64,000 nucleotides of DNA. Source: Chitinophagaceae bacterium (GTDB lineage: Bacteria; Bacteroidota; Bacteroidia; Chitinophagales; Chitinophagaceae). This document shows positions 56,448-64,000 of this stretch, piece after piece. The notes under the pieces are model-generated. The model worked only from the letters and a program-made list of their open reading frames with translations, was not told the origin of the DNA and ran no database searches. Both the position numbers and the translations under genes were made by a program. The stretch is from the NCBI GenBank assembly GCA_016787065.1, contig JAEUVD010000025.1:1-64000 (forward strand), given 5' to 3'. Positions within the stretch are counted from its first letter, which is position 1; each line of letters starts with the position of its first letter.

Positions 56448-57077
56448 ATGCATAATTCCATTCTTAATAAACTTGCCTGTTCTCTTGGAAGAAGAGATGA
56501 ACAACCGAATATTGAGGCAGCGATCTGGATTGCTTCTACCAAAAATGCACAAGCTATGAAGGAACTGATTAGTTTGTTAAACGATAAACGTAAGGAGGTT
56601 CAAAGCGATAGTATTAAGGCAATTTACGAAGCTGGCGAACGCTGCCCGGAATTGCTATTGCCGTATGCGGAGGTGTTTATAGGCTTGCTATCGGATAAAC
56701 ATAATCGACTCCAATGGGGAGGCATGACAGCCCTTTGTGCCGTTGCTCCGCTGATACCCACTAAAGTGTATAAGGCCGTGCCCATTCTTTTAGAGGCAGC
56801 AGAAAAAGGAACTGTAATTACACGTGATTATGCCGTGAATATTTTAGTCATTCTTGGGAGAGAAAAGAAATACCAAAAGGAAATGTTTTTATTGTTGAAT
56901 GAACAATTACTGCACTGTCCGGTAAATCAACTGCCATCGTACGCTGAAAAAACGGCAACTATATTAACCGACAAAAACAAGATTGTCTTTCTACATACGT
57001 TACAACAACGAATGGTTACGTTGGATATTGATACCAAACGAAAACGTTTAGAGAAGCTGATTCGTAAAATTAAATAA
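56448..57077 (+). CDS. HEAT-repeat-like protein
   Basis: 209 aa with about five helical-pair repeats: AMKELISLLNDKRKEVQSDS, IKAIYEAGERCPELLLPYAE, LLSDKHNRLQWGGMTALCAV, AVPILLEAAEKGTVITRDYA, VNILVILGREKKYQKEMFLL. These fit HEAT/ARM-type scaffolds that mediate protein contacts. There is no signal peptide, so it is cytoplasmic. The family is unnamed. It has its own promoter and no partner gene. Confidence 0.72.
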   Translation: MHNSILNKLACSLGRRDEQPNIEAAIWIASTKNAQAMKELISLLNDKRKEVQSDSIKAIYEAGERCPELLLPYAEVFIGLLSDKHNRLQWGGMTALCAVAPLIPTKVYKAVPILLEAAEKGTVITRDYAVNILVILGREKKYQKEMFLLLNEQLLHCPVNQLPSYAEKTATILTDKNKIVFLHTLQQRMVTLDIDTKRKRLEKLIRKIK

Positions 57078-57210
57078 CAGGTTGGTGTGTGAAAAAGCGT
57101 TGCTGTTTGTTGAATTAATACGAGATATAATTAAAGAACATACCTGTATTTACAGCTTTGCATCGGAACTTCATGAGAATGTGTTTTCTACACCAAAGCA
57201 CATGATTGAT

Positions 57211-59151
57211 TTACATCCTCTTACAACAATTTTTAAGAATGGGTTCAAATGAAACGGATAGACCTAAATTTCGTCCGGGCATAACACGTCCCCAAACACC
57301 TTCGTAATACGTGTTTAATACATTGTTCAAGGTTAACTGCCAATGAATACGATATTGATAGGTATTGGTATGGAGACCAGCCTTTAAAGCATGCAAGGTG
57401 TACGGCAATAAAAATTCACTTTCATCTAAGGTCGTGAAACGATAACCGGTGTATTGATAATGATATGAAAATTCCCAGCGCGGAGTTACAACCCCAACAT
57501 TCCATTTAAACAAATAACGTGGTACATAGGCAAGTTGTTTGCCTTCAGAATACGAGGCATTCAAACTCGATTTAGAGGTTGTGATAATGGTGTAAGCGTA
57601 CATGAAGGATGTTTTTAATAAGATATCTTGCGCTTGATCCATCTCTTTTCGTTGAACTTGTCGTTGTTTGAGGAGGTAACTACCTTCCAAACGACTATCC
57701 ATACCATAACTTTTTACCTCCGCAATATTATGCGGTGTGAAGATGGCATTGCCATACCACAGAATCCAATTCTGTACGGTTCGTTTGAATCCGATTAGAT
57801 CTGTTTTTACAATGAAGCGTTTACCATACTTCTCAAAATTAATTCCTAGCTCTCCGTTGTAACTGTGTTCAGGTTTTAAATTCGGGTTCCCTCCAGGATT
57901 AAAGTAAAGCTCATTCAACGTTGGCGTGCGCACTGCGGTATGTGCATTGACAAATAGTTGCAAGCCATTTTTTTTGAATCGCTTACTCAAAAACAAACCA
58001 TACCTTGAGGGTATTCTAAATAAATTGCTCCATTCTTTTTGGAAAAATGTTCTCAAATTGAAACCGGTATGCGGACTGTAAATACTGAACGATAATTTAG
58101 GTCCTGTGCGAAAAAGGTTGCTATCCGTTTTGAACATTAAGTTGGCATAATTAGCCGACCACTGGATATCAGCATAAGTATTTTTTTTACTTCGACGTAG
58201 CATAAATTGAAATGGTATTGTTTGCAAAAACGATTGCGTTTTCATTTGCAACATACTATCCTGATACTGGTAACGCTCTCGAATATAACCTGTGCGAACA
58301 TGTACTCCGTAATGTAAATTTCTACTTTGTGTTTTCCATTCAAGCACAGATCGTAATGTACTTCCATCATCATTTTTACTACTACTGTCTTCATAAATGG
58401 TTGGTGGAATTTGTCGGTAATACCTACTAAGCCAAACATGTAAACTTACCTCTTGATGTTTGCGAATGTGCTTGCTAACATCACTGAGTAAACCGTACTG
58501 TTGCGATCGTGCATGGTTTAATGGCATGATGCTATCTTGCGCAGGATTTAAAAACCAAAACCGATTGTTTGCATGTTGAACGAAGAGTTTATTTTGAACC
58601 GACCATGAACGTGTTGCACTTGCTTGAGAAAATAATAACGACTTTGAACCTGTTGATTCATAACCCAAACTTAAATGTATAGGTGCTGCTGTATTTCTAT
58701 CTTGAATATCGTTCGATAGGATGATAGCACCACCGATTTGTCCTTCTTCTCCGGAGGAAATACTCACTTTATTAAAAAGAGAAACCGGAAATAAGCTAAA
58801 ATCACTCAGTCCGGTAGTTGCAGAATTTACGTTGATGCCATTCCAGTAAACTCCGGTTTGTGCTGCAGAGCTTCCTCGTAAACTAATAGTAGACAGCATA
58901 CCAATGCCATAGTTTTTTAGAAATGCATTACTGTTTTCTTGGAGAACATCAGTCAACGTTTTGTGCTGGTAATATTTCATTATAGAAGAATCTAATTCGA
59001 AATACGATTTTTGTCGAAGAACAGTTTTCTTTACCAGAATAGCCTGACTATTAACATTCACTGTTTTTAGTTGGTGCGTATTTTGTGCAGTTGTAGAAGT
59101 GCAAACTAGCGCAGCAAAAAATAAAAAAAGAAAGACTCTTAGTTGAATCAT
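57211..59151 (-). CDS. TonB-dependent outer-membrane receptor, BtuB-like, in B12 operon
   Basis: 646 aa with signal peptide (FLFFAALVCTSTTA). The plug domain reads VLQENSNAFLKNYGIGMLST, then ISLRGSSAAQTGVYWNGINV; the barrel ends with VMPGRNLGLSVSFEP. It is the last gene of the riboswitch-led minus-strand operon and overlaps the BtuG-like gene by 4 nt. Position and regulation make cobalamin the likely substrate, so a BtuB role is inferred. Sequence alone supports only the TonB-receptor family. It transports the vitamin across the outer membrane using TonB energy. Confidence 0.9.
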   Translation of the reverse strand: MIQLRVFLFLFFAALVCTSTTAQNTHQLKTVNVNSQAILVKKTVLRQKSYFELDSSIMKYYQHKTLTDVLQENSNAFLKNYGIGMLSTISLRGSSAAQTGVYWNGINVNSATTGLSDFSLFPVSLFNKVSISSGEEGQIGGAIILSNDIQDRNTAAPIHLSLGYESTGSKSLLFSQASATRSWSVQNKLFVQHANNRFWFLNPAQDSIMPLNHARSQQYGLLSDVSKHIRKHQEVSLHVWLSRYYRQIPPTIYEDSSSKNDDGSTLRSVLEWKTQSRNLHYGVHVRTGYIRERYQYQDSMLQMKTQSFLQTIPFQFMLRRSKKNTYADIQWSANYANLMFKTDSNLFRTGPKLSFSIYSPHTGFNLRTFFQKEWSNLFRIPSRYGLFLSKRFKKNGLQLFVNAHTAVRTPTLNELYFNPGGNPNLKPEHSYNGELGINFEKYGKRFIVKTDLIGFKRTVQNWILWYGNAIFTPHNIAEVKSYGMDSRLEGSYLLKQRQVQRKEMDQAQDILLKTSFMYAYTIITTSKSSLNASYSEGKQLAYVPRYLFKWNVGVVTPRWEFSYHYQYTGYRFTTLDESEFLLPYTLHALKAGLHTNTYQYRIHWQLTLNNVLNTYYEGVWGRVMPGRNLGLSVSFEPILKNCCKRM

Positions 59152-60215
59152 TGAAAAAGCATTTTAGTACTCCCTAACCCTGTTATAAATGTATGTTGTA
59201 ACTTACCATTCCCTGAAAATTCATAAAGGGTACTTCGTTGATTGAAGCCATTGGCATCAGCTAGAAAAATAAAGTTATTCGTTGGATTGATAGCAACAGA
59301 ATAGAAATACGAATTCAAATTGGCCGGAATGAAAGGTTGTTGAGGTAATACATCATCAAGATAATTCATTTTGAATAACCCGTTATACGTTGTTTGTCCG
59401 GAATAATTAACGCCAATGAAATACAAGTTCTTTCTTTCCATATCGCAACATAATCGTATCGGTTCAGCTGCGTTTGGAAAGGCTAAATCTTTTACGGTTT
59501 GATAAGTTTGCGCATGAAGCACTTGAAGATGCGAGGAAACATTTTTGTAAGGGTTTCCGGAAAGCACCCAGATATTATCATCGGCATCCACCACTACATC
59601 ATGTGAAGCCTTATGTTTTAAAATAATACTGCTCGCTAAATTGAAATCCGGAACATGAATGCGATAAAGTAAAGGACTGTTTTCATGCCAATTGGTTACG
59701 TAAACATAATTGTTGTGCAGCACTAAATGCTCGGTTCCAGGGTAGTTCACATCAATCACTTTGAATACTTCAAAAGTAGATGTTCGAATACAATAAATAT
59801 GATTCGTGGTTAACGAAGTAACGAGCACCACACTATCACCAATGGATTGCATATACCGAGGTGAAATAATATTCTTGATTTCATGAATGGGCTGAAACGT
59901 GTTAGGATCGAGTATTATAATTTTATTACTATTATTTACGGTTACCCATAACGTTTGTTGTATCCATTGAACATCTTGGGCTATATCACCGAACGATTCA
60001 CCATAATGTTGTTTGTATAAATTATTGTAAACGGTGTTATCCGACAAATCAATGAACGATAAATCGGCATTCGAATTGCCATAAACACCTTCATTTAAAA
60101 CCCATACACCGGAATGATTTAAATTTGGTTTTTCTGTTTGAACAGGATTCGGTTTATCTTTTACACACGAAACAAACAGCCCAAGGCAAATCCATAGTAA
60201 AGCGAATCTTACCAT
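59148..60215 (-). CDS. BtuG-like surface lipoprotein (DUF5074, YncE-type propeller)
   Basis: 355 aa with lipoprotein signal (ALLWICLGLFVSC). The sequence VWVLNEGVYGNSNADLSFID is the characteristic DUF5074 start, followed by propeller blades (WVTVNNSNKIIILDPNTFQP; VYVTNWHENSPLLYRIHVPD; DDNIWVLSGNPYKNVSSHLQ). In Bacteroides, BtuG is such a propeller that binds cobalamin with very high affinity on top of BtuB. The genes here are adjacent and overlapping with the receptor gene, which supports the same pairing. Confidence 0.88.
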   Translation of the reverse strand: MVRFALLWICLGLFVSCVKDKPNPVQTEKPNLNHSGVWVLNEGVYGNSNADLSFIDLSDNTVYNNLYKQHYGESFGDIAQDVQWIQQTLWVTVNNSNKIIILDPNTFQPIHEIKNIISPRYMQSIGDSVVLVTSLTTNHIYCIRTSTFEVFKVIDVNYPGTEHLVLHNNYVYVTNWHENSPLLYRIHVPDFNLASSIILKHKASHDVVVDADDNIWVLSGNPYKNVSSHLQVLHAQTYQTVKDLAFPNAAEPIRLCCDMERKNLYFIGVNYSGQTTYNGLFKMNYLDDVLPQQPFIPANLNSYFYSVAINPTNNFIFLADANGFNQRSTLYEFSGNGKLQHTFITGLGSTKMLFQ

Positions 60216-61195
60216 TTTGTAAAGGTGCGGTGTATAATTTGATGATCCTGCATTTCACATACTAAATGGTAGCATCCGGAAGCTAATGCATGCAATGGAA
60301 GGTGATTATTTTCTAAGGTTACCGGAATTTTCTTACCCAAATAATCTATCAAAATAACATTCTTTATTTCTTTGGAAGTTTGAATATGAAGGATGTCATT
60401 AGCCGGATTTGGATAAAGAATTACATCCTTATCACTTTCTAAATCACTTACGGAAACCGGATATTTTTGATGGATAATACCAAGCGCATCTAAGTCGAAA
60501 CCTCCGGTATTAATTGGTGTTGGATAGGGGTCGTTTATTTTATGGTTGAACTGATCTCTCGAACAGAAATTTTCTATGATACTGCCAACTACATCGGTTA
60601 TGCGAATAAAATGAACCTTATCTAATTGTAGAGATGAACTAAAGGCAAGATCAAATAAATCGAACGGAGTTCCGTAGTTGGCTATATATTTTCCCGCCAA
60701 ATTATGCACTTTCGATGCATCGGTGTAAACACCAGCCATGGGTGTTTGATTTATTGTATCTAAGTTACAGGTTATTGGAAATTTAGTCCACGACAGGCCA
60801 TCGCTACTCGCCTCAACATAAGCAAATTCAAGAAAAGCCATCGATGAATTTAAAGGATCCCGAAAGCCGTTTTCAAAAATGGCAAAATCATAACCCTGAC
60901 TATCAACAAGGGGATTTTCAAAAAAATAAGTAACGGAACCCATATCGCCTAAGCTAACCACCGCGCCATCCGGATAACCACTTGCATCCATTGCATTGCT
61001 GCCACTTACGACTCCTAAATTAATATCGCTAATATCGAGCCATCCATTTACATAAACACATCCGGGTGCCCAAGCTTTAATTATACTCGAATCTTTGTGA
61101 ATAGCGGTGGAGCCCGGCAATCCAGCCTGAGGTGCAAATTGAGCGTGCACACGCAAGACGCTCAGTGAAACAAGCAATAAAATTATTCTCTTCAT
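60209..61195 (-). CDS. T9SS-sorted cell-surface protein of the B12 operon
   Basis: 328 aa with signal peptide ending VLRVHAQ. The body (DISDINLGVVSGSNAMDASG; YDFAIFENGFRDPLNSSMAF; AYVEASSDGLSWTKFPITCN) is a jelly-roll-like surface fold. The T9SS tail (VILYPNPANDILHIQTSKEI ... LASGCYHLVCEMQ) predicts outer-surface export. The family often occurs beside TonB receptors. It overlaps the DUF4465 gene upstream and the BtuG-like gene downstream, so it is a fixed member of the operon and probably helps capture cobamides. No experimental role is known to me. Confidence 0.82.
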   Translation of the reverse strand: MKRIILLLVSLSVLRVHAQFAPQAGLPGSTAIHKDSSIIKAWAPGCVYVNGWLDISDINLGVVSGSNAMDASGYPDGAVVSLGDMGSVTYFFENPLVDSQGYDFAIFENGFRDPLNSSMAFLEFAYVEASSDGLSWTKFPITCNLDTINQTPMAGVYTDASKVHNLAGKYIANYGTPFDLFDLAFSSSLQLDKVHFIRITDVVGSIIENFCSRDQFNHKINDPYPTPINTGGFDLDALGIIHQKYPVSVSDLESDKDVILYPNPANDILHIQTSKEIKNVILIDYLGKKIPVTLENNHLPLHALASGCYHLVCEMQDHQIIHRTFTKW

Positions 61196-62184
61196 TGTTT
61201 AATAATCATAGTCGTTTTAGAAGACGTAGCGTTAAGCTGTTTAATTAGGTAAATACCATTCGCTAAACTAGCCGTATGCCAACGCACTTCCGATTGCGGT
61301 GAAACAGAAATTAAGCCAATATAGCTTCCCTGTAGCGAGTACACCGAAAGTTCAAAAGTTTCATTGCTTGGGTTTCTGATGTTTAAATCGTTCACACAAG
61401 GATTCGGGTAAAACGATAACAATGCTGCTGCATCGATAGTTTCCGTAGAAAGAGGGGTTAACTCCATATCATCGATACAGAAATAAGTTGGGGTTAGTAT
61501 TCCAAAAGCGTTCGTGTCGCTACTTTCTAAATGGTAGGTGATACTATCGGCATTAAAAAATTTCGATTTGAAATCTACTTTATGCCAATCCTTGATGATG
61601 TAATCGTTCACATTATTGGAGTCGCGAAAATCAGCTAAGTAAAACTGCACGGTGTCTGCTAAAAGCGTACCACCGCTCCAGGCGCTAAATACGATACGAA
61701 AATAATCAGGGTCGTTCCCGCTGCTGCCACCAAATTTCTTTGCTAAACCATCACCTAATTCCATCGAACGATAGGCTATGGTCGAGTTCGTTACATACAT
61801 ACTGTTTATGCCATGATTCAAAATAATGGTATTCAATTCTGGTTCGAAGGTGTTTTCATAGGCAACCACATAAACATCTGAATTGTTATGTCCTGATGCC
61901 GGAAAAGCTGCGCAATCATTGGTAGCGTAGGATACGCTCACACTGTCTTTGAGTTTCGAAAATGCATATCCGCTCCAATAATCACCAAAAGAGCTGGTAT
62001 CATTCCGATTTTTAAATTTGGCAAAACTTGAACCACTTACCGCCTGAAAATAATTTGTAGCTGCAATTCCAGAATCGCCTTTCCAATAATTTTTGCCGTT
62101 TAAGGGGAGCGTTTCAAATGTTAATTGCGCATGTAAGCCTGCTGAAAAGCTTAGAAATAAAAGGGTATATATAAGTTTTCTCAT
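61192..62184 (-). CDS. BtuH-like DUF4465 protein with T9SS tail, first gene of B12 operon
   Basis: 330 aa with signal peptide (LIYTLLFLSFSAGLHA, then Q). The DUF4465 body is clear: FETLPLNGKNYWKGDSGIAA, FGDYWSGYAFSKLKDSVS, ELGDGLAKKFGGSSGNDPDY and VDFKSKFFNADSITYHLESS. DUF4465 proteins include BtuH, a cobamide-binding surface lipoprotein of Bacteroides. Here there is no lipobox; the C-terminus is a T9SS tail (SFYPNPCVNDLNIRNPSNET), so anchoring differs. It lies just downstream of the cobalamin riboswitch. Confidence 0.88.
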   Translation of the reverse strand: MRKLIYTLLFLSFSAGLHAQLTFETLPLNGKNYWKGDSGIAATNYFQAVSGSSFAKFKNRNDTSSFGDYWSGYAFSKLKDSVSVSYATNDCAAFPASGHNNSDVYVVAYENTFEPELNTIILNHGINSMYVTNSTIAYRSMELGDGLAKKFGGSSGNDPDYFRIVFSAWSGGTLLADTVQFYLADFRDSNNVNDYIIKDWHKVDFKSKFFNADSITYHLESSDTNAFGILTPTYFCIDDMELTPLSTETIDAAALLSFYPNPCVNDLNIRNPSNETFELSVYSLQGSYIGLISVSPQSEVRWHTASLANGIYLIKQLNATSSKTTMIIKQ

Positions 62185-62261
62185 ACAATATCATGTTGGG
62201 AATGTTCAAGAATAAACAGAAAACAGATACTGTTTACTCGCAGGTTTTATTCCCGAAACCT

Positions 62262-62440
62262 TTGAATTGGGTGCGTCTGGCAGGTCTTCTGACTCGTTTC
62301 TGTTGATTGCCTTCCCGAATTTATCAGTGGCGAAATAACCAACATGTAGTTGAAACTTACAGCACCGGGTAGTGTTATCGAATCGCACGATATTCCCTTT
62401 TAATTCTCCTATGGGAGAACACCAGTTGCAAGGCAAATGT
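62262..62440 (-). promoter_or_regulatory. Cobalamin (B12) riboswitch controlling the uptake operon
   Basis: Read on the minus strand from about 62440, the core elements follow in order: CAACTGGTG, TTAAAAGGGAAT, a stem region with CCCGGTGCTGTAA, the B12-box TCGCCACTG (around 62326-62335), GGGAAGG, and GAGTCAGAAGACCTGCC (around 62281-62297). It ends about 80 bp before the BtuH-like start. Binding of adenosylcobalamin should switch off expression of the four downstream genes. Exact ends are approximate. Confidence 0.92.
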
Positions 62441-62464
62441 ATTCAGTAAATTCTTACTTATGAA

Positions 62465-62494
62465 AAAAGATATACAGATTTGTGAGTAATCAAA
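62465..62494 (-). promoter_or_regulatory. Possible promoter of the B12 operon
   Basis: Minus strand: TTTG (62494-62491), 18 bp, TATCTTTT (62472-62465). This is close to TTTG-N-TAnnTTTG, with T in place of the final G. It lies about 25 bp before the riboswitch, where a leader promoter is expected. Confidence 0.4.
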
Positions 62495-62514
62495 AGAAAC
62501 TGTCCTAATCGAAC

Positions 62515-63099
62515 TTACTCCGATTCTACTTCTACCGCTTGTTTATTGAGAACAAAAGAACGTATCCACAAGGGAACATAAAATAAGATCGTAGTGAATA
62601 CCAATGCTCCATAAACATCATAGGTATAATGTACCTTCATGCTTAAAATCATAAACGCCATTAAACCGGTTGCCACTAGTAAAAATCGCTTTAACCATTT
62701 CACTTCAGCACATAAAAAATATAACCAGATACTTGCTACATGACCACTAAAAAATAAATCTTTCGTCATGGGTGAGTGATGAGGGTAAACCGTATTTTCT
62801 AGAAACACATCACGCAATACAATGATACCAACGGGTGGTTCTAACGCTACCAGTAAAATACAAAGCTGACGAAGTACGGCAACGGCAAAATGCATTTCTA
62901 TAATTCGAAGAATTACTTTTGGGCGGTTTAAATGGAGCAGAACAACTAAACCCAACGAAACATAGAGTGTTAGAAAGATGTATTCTGAAAAATCGATGGA
63001 AGGTAAAATGTACAGTAGCTTGTCTTGCAGTTGAATTCCTCTGCGAGATTCAATATAATTACCAAGATGCTGCGTTGCAGCAGAATAAAGAAAGAACAA
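62515..63099 (-). CDS. PAP2-type phosphatase, membrane protein; true start probably further upstream
   Basis: 194 aa from the TTG at 63099. The PAP2_C type motifs are DLFFSGHVASIWLYFLC and SMKVHYTYDVYGALVF (phosphatase His residues in SGH and in HYTYD), with several transmembrane helices. Such enzymes remove phosphate from lipids or diphosphates. The frame stays open upstream and encodes residues that look like the family N-terminus (TSTWKEAFQDKTFLWKIL, nt about 63165-63112), but no ATG, GTG or TTG precedes it in frame. CTG at 63168 or a rare ATT or ATA codon may be used. Confidence 0.78.
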   Translation of the reverse strand: MFFLYSAATQHLGNYIESRRGIQLQDKLLYILPSIDFSEYIFLTLYVSLGLVVLLHLNRPKVILRIIEMHFAVAVLRQLCILLVALEPPVGIIVLRDVFLENTVYPHHSPMTKDLFFSGHVASIWLYFLCAEVKWLKRFLLVATGLMAFMILSMKVHYTYDVYGALVFTTILFYVPLWIRSFVLNKQAVEVESE

Positions 63100-63289
63100 A
63101 CCAGGAGTGAGTAATATTTTCCAAAGAAAAGTTTTATCCTGAAAAGCCTCCTTCCAAGTGGAGGTCAGGTTGCGATGGTAATCTCTTATGTTGGAAAAAT
63201 ACTTAATCTTGCAAAGAAATAGCTTTTGGATTGAAATCTGGTAACAATTTGATAATCTAAATGTGAAAAATATTTAAAAGTAACGCACT

Positions 63290-64000
63290 ATGAAAACCTT
63301 CAAAAATATAGGATTACTAACTTCCGGTGGCGATTCTCCCGGAATGAATGCAGCTATCCGAGCAATCGTTCGAACCGCAACGTACCATCAGGTTCAGCCT
63401 TTTGGAATCATGCGCGGATATCAAGGAATGATTGAAGGCGAAATTTTGCCGCTGCAAACAACCGATGTTTCGAATATTATTCAACGCGGTGGTACGATGC
63501 TGAAAACGGCACGCAGCAAGGAGTTTATGACTTCTGAAGGCATGCAGAAAGCGTATGAGCAATTAATGCGTCATAATATAGAGGCACTCGTTTTAATCGG
63601 CGGCGATGGAACTTTTCGCGGAGCAACAGCCTTTTTTGAGCAATATAATATTCCGGCTATCGGTTTACCGGGTACCATTGATAACGATTTGAATGGTACC
63701 GATTTTACTATTGGCTTTGATACTGCCGTGAACACTGCCGTAGAAGCGATAGATAAAATAAGAGATACCGCAGCCGCACACGACCGTTTGTTTATTATTG
63801 AAGTGATGGGCAGAGATGCCGGTTATATTGCCTTGCACAGTGGCATAGCCTGTGGTGCCGAGCACGTTTTTATTCCGGAACAACAAGAAATTCTTGATGA
63901 AATTCTTCACTCCATACAAGATGATCAGAAACGTAAAAAACTCACGAATATTATTGTGGTAGCCGAAGGTGATGAATACGGAGGCGCGCTCAAGCTTCAA
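63290..64000 (+). CDS. pfkA: 6-phosphofructokinase, N-terminal 237 codons (runs off the right edge)
   Basis: The frame opens at the ATG at 63290 and continues past 64000, so the C-terminus is missing. Signatures of the ATP-dependent PfkA family are IGLLTSGGDSPGMNAAIRAI, MRGYQGMIEGEILPL, IIQRGGTMLKTARSKEF, IGGDGTFRGATAFFE and the catalytic IGLPGTIDNDLNGTDFTIGF, with IEVMGRDAGYIALHSGIACG further on. It phosphorylates fructose 6-phosphate in glycolysis. It is divergent from the PAP2 gene, with 121 bp between its start and the most likely upstream PAP2 start. Confidence 0.97.
   Translation, partial: MKTFKNIGLLTSGGDSPGMNAAIRAIVRTATYHQVQPFGIMRGYQGMIEGEILPLQTTDVSNIIQRGGTMLKTARSKEFMTSEGMQKAYEQLMRHNIEALVLIGGDGTFRGATAFFEQYNIPAIGLPGTIDNDLNGTDFTIGFDTAVNTAVEAIDKIRDTAAAHDRLFIIEVMGRDAGYIALHSGIACGAEHVFIPEQQEILDEILHSIQDDQKRKKLTNIIVVAEGDEYGGALKLQ

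Noticed and set aside
62206..62436. 76-aa minus-strand frame ahead of the BtuH-like gene
   Set aside because: It lies inside the cobalamin riboswitch, which explains the sequence conservation; not a gene.

Overview
The window is from an AT-rich Bacteroidota chromosome. Several independent marks show this: type IX secretion (T9SS) C-terminal sorting tails on surface proteins, TTTG-N19/21-TAnnTTTG promoters, weak or absent Shine-Dalgarno sequences, Y_Y_Y/propeller histidine kinases, DUF4199, DUF4465 and DUF5074 proteins, HmuY, and ABCDE-ordered nuo genes. I cannot place it below phylum level from the sequence alone; a free-living environmental lineage is likely.

Left accessory part (about 0-24 kb). 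The left edge holds the start of an IS3-type transposase OrfA on the minus strand and a probable IS end. Next comes the main feature, an insecticidal-type Tc (ABC) toxin locus: a 2454-aa fused TcB/TcC protein (SpvB, FG-GAP, Rhs shell, Rhs core, variable C-terminal toxin) and a 3320-aa TcA pore-former. Three paralogous exported proteins (about 221-235 aa, each with a cysteine-rich tail) alternate with the two toxin genes, in the order S1-TcB/C-S2-TcA-S3. I know of no described role for such a family. A three-gene minus-strand block follows (barrel-like protein, lipoprotein, PKD-repeat T9SS protein). It is bracketed by diverged direct repeats of about 127 bp.

Middle part (24.5-42 kb). A MocR regulator with a clear promoter diverges from a minus-strand operon (FMN-binding split-barrel protein, PhzF, GNAT, DJ-1/PfpI). 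A second PhzF and a small partner converge on that operon. Then come a reprolysin-like metalloprotease, a collagen-like/fibre-type surface protein, a propeller sensor kinase with its NarL-type regulator, DUF4199 with a membrane-tethered LuxR regulator, an M50-like membrane protease, and an AraC regulator.

Right part (42-64 kb), mainly core genes. These are ung, nuoABCDE (with ung, not nuoF, next to nuoE), a TPR hybrid histidine kinase, a rhomboid protease, a PIN toxin-antitoxin pair whose toxin carries an in-frame stop, a HmuY-like lipoprotein, CvfB and kynureninase. A cobalamin-riboswitch operon for B12 uptake follows (BtuH-like, T9SS surface protein, BtuG-like, BtuB-like), then a PAP2 phosphatase and the start of pfkA at the right edge.

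No tRNA, rRNA or CRISPR array was seen. Non-coding stretches over 300 bp hold hairpins, short tandem repeats and a two-copy palindromic element, listed separately.
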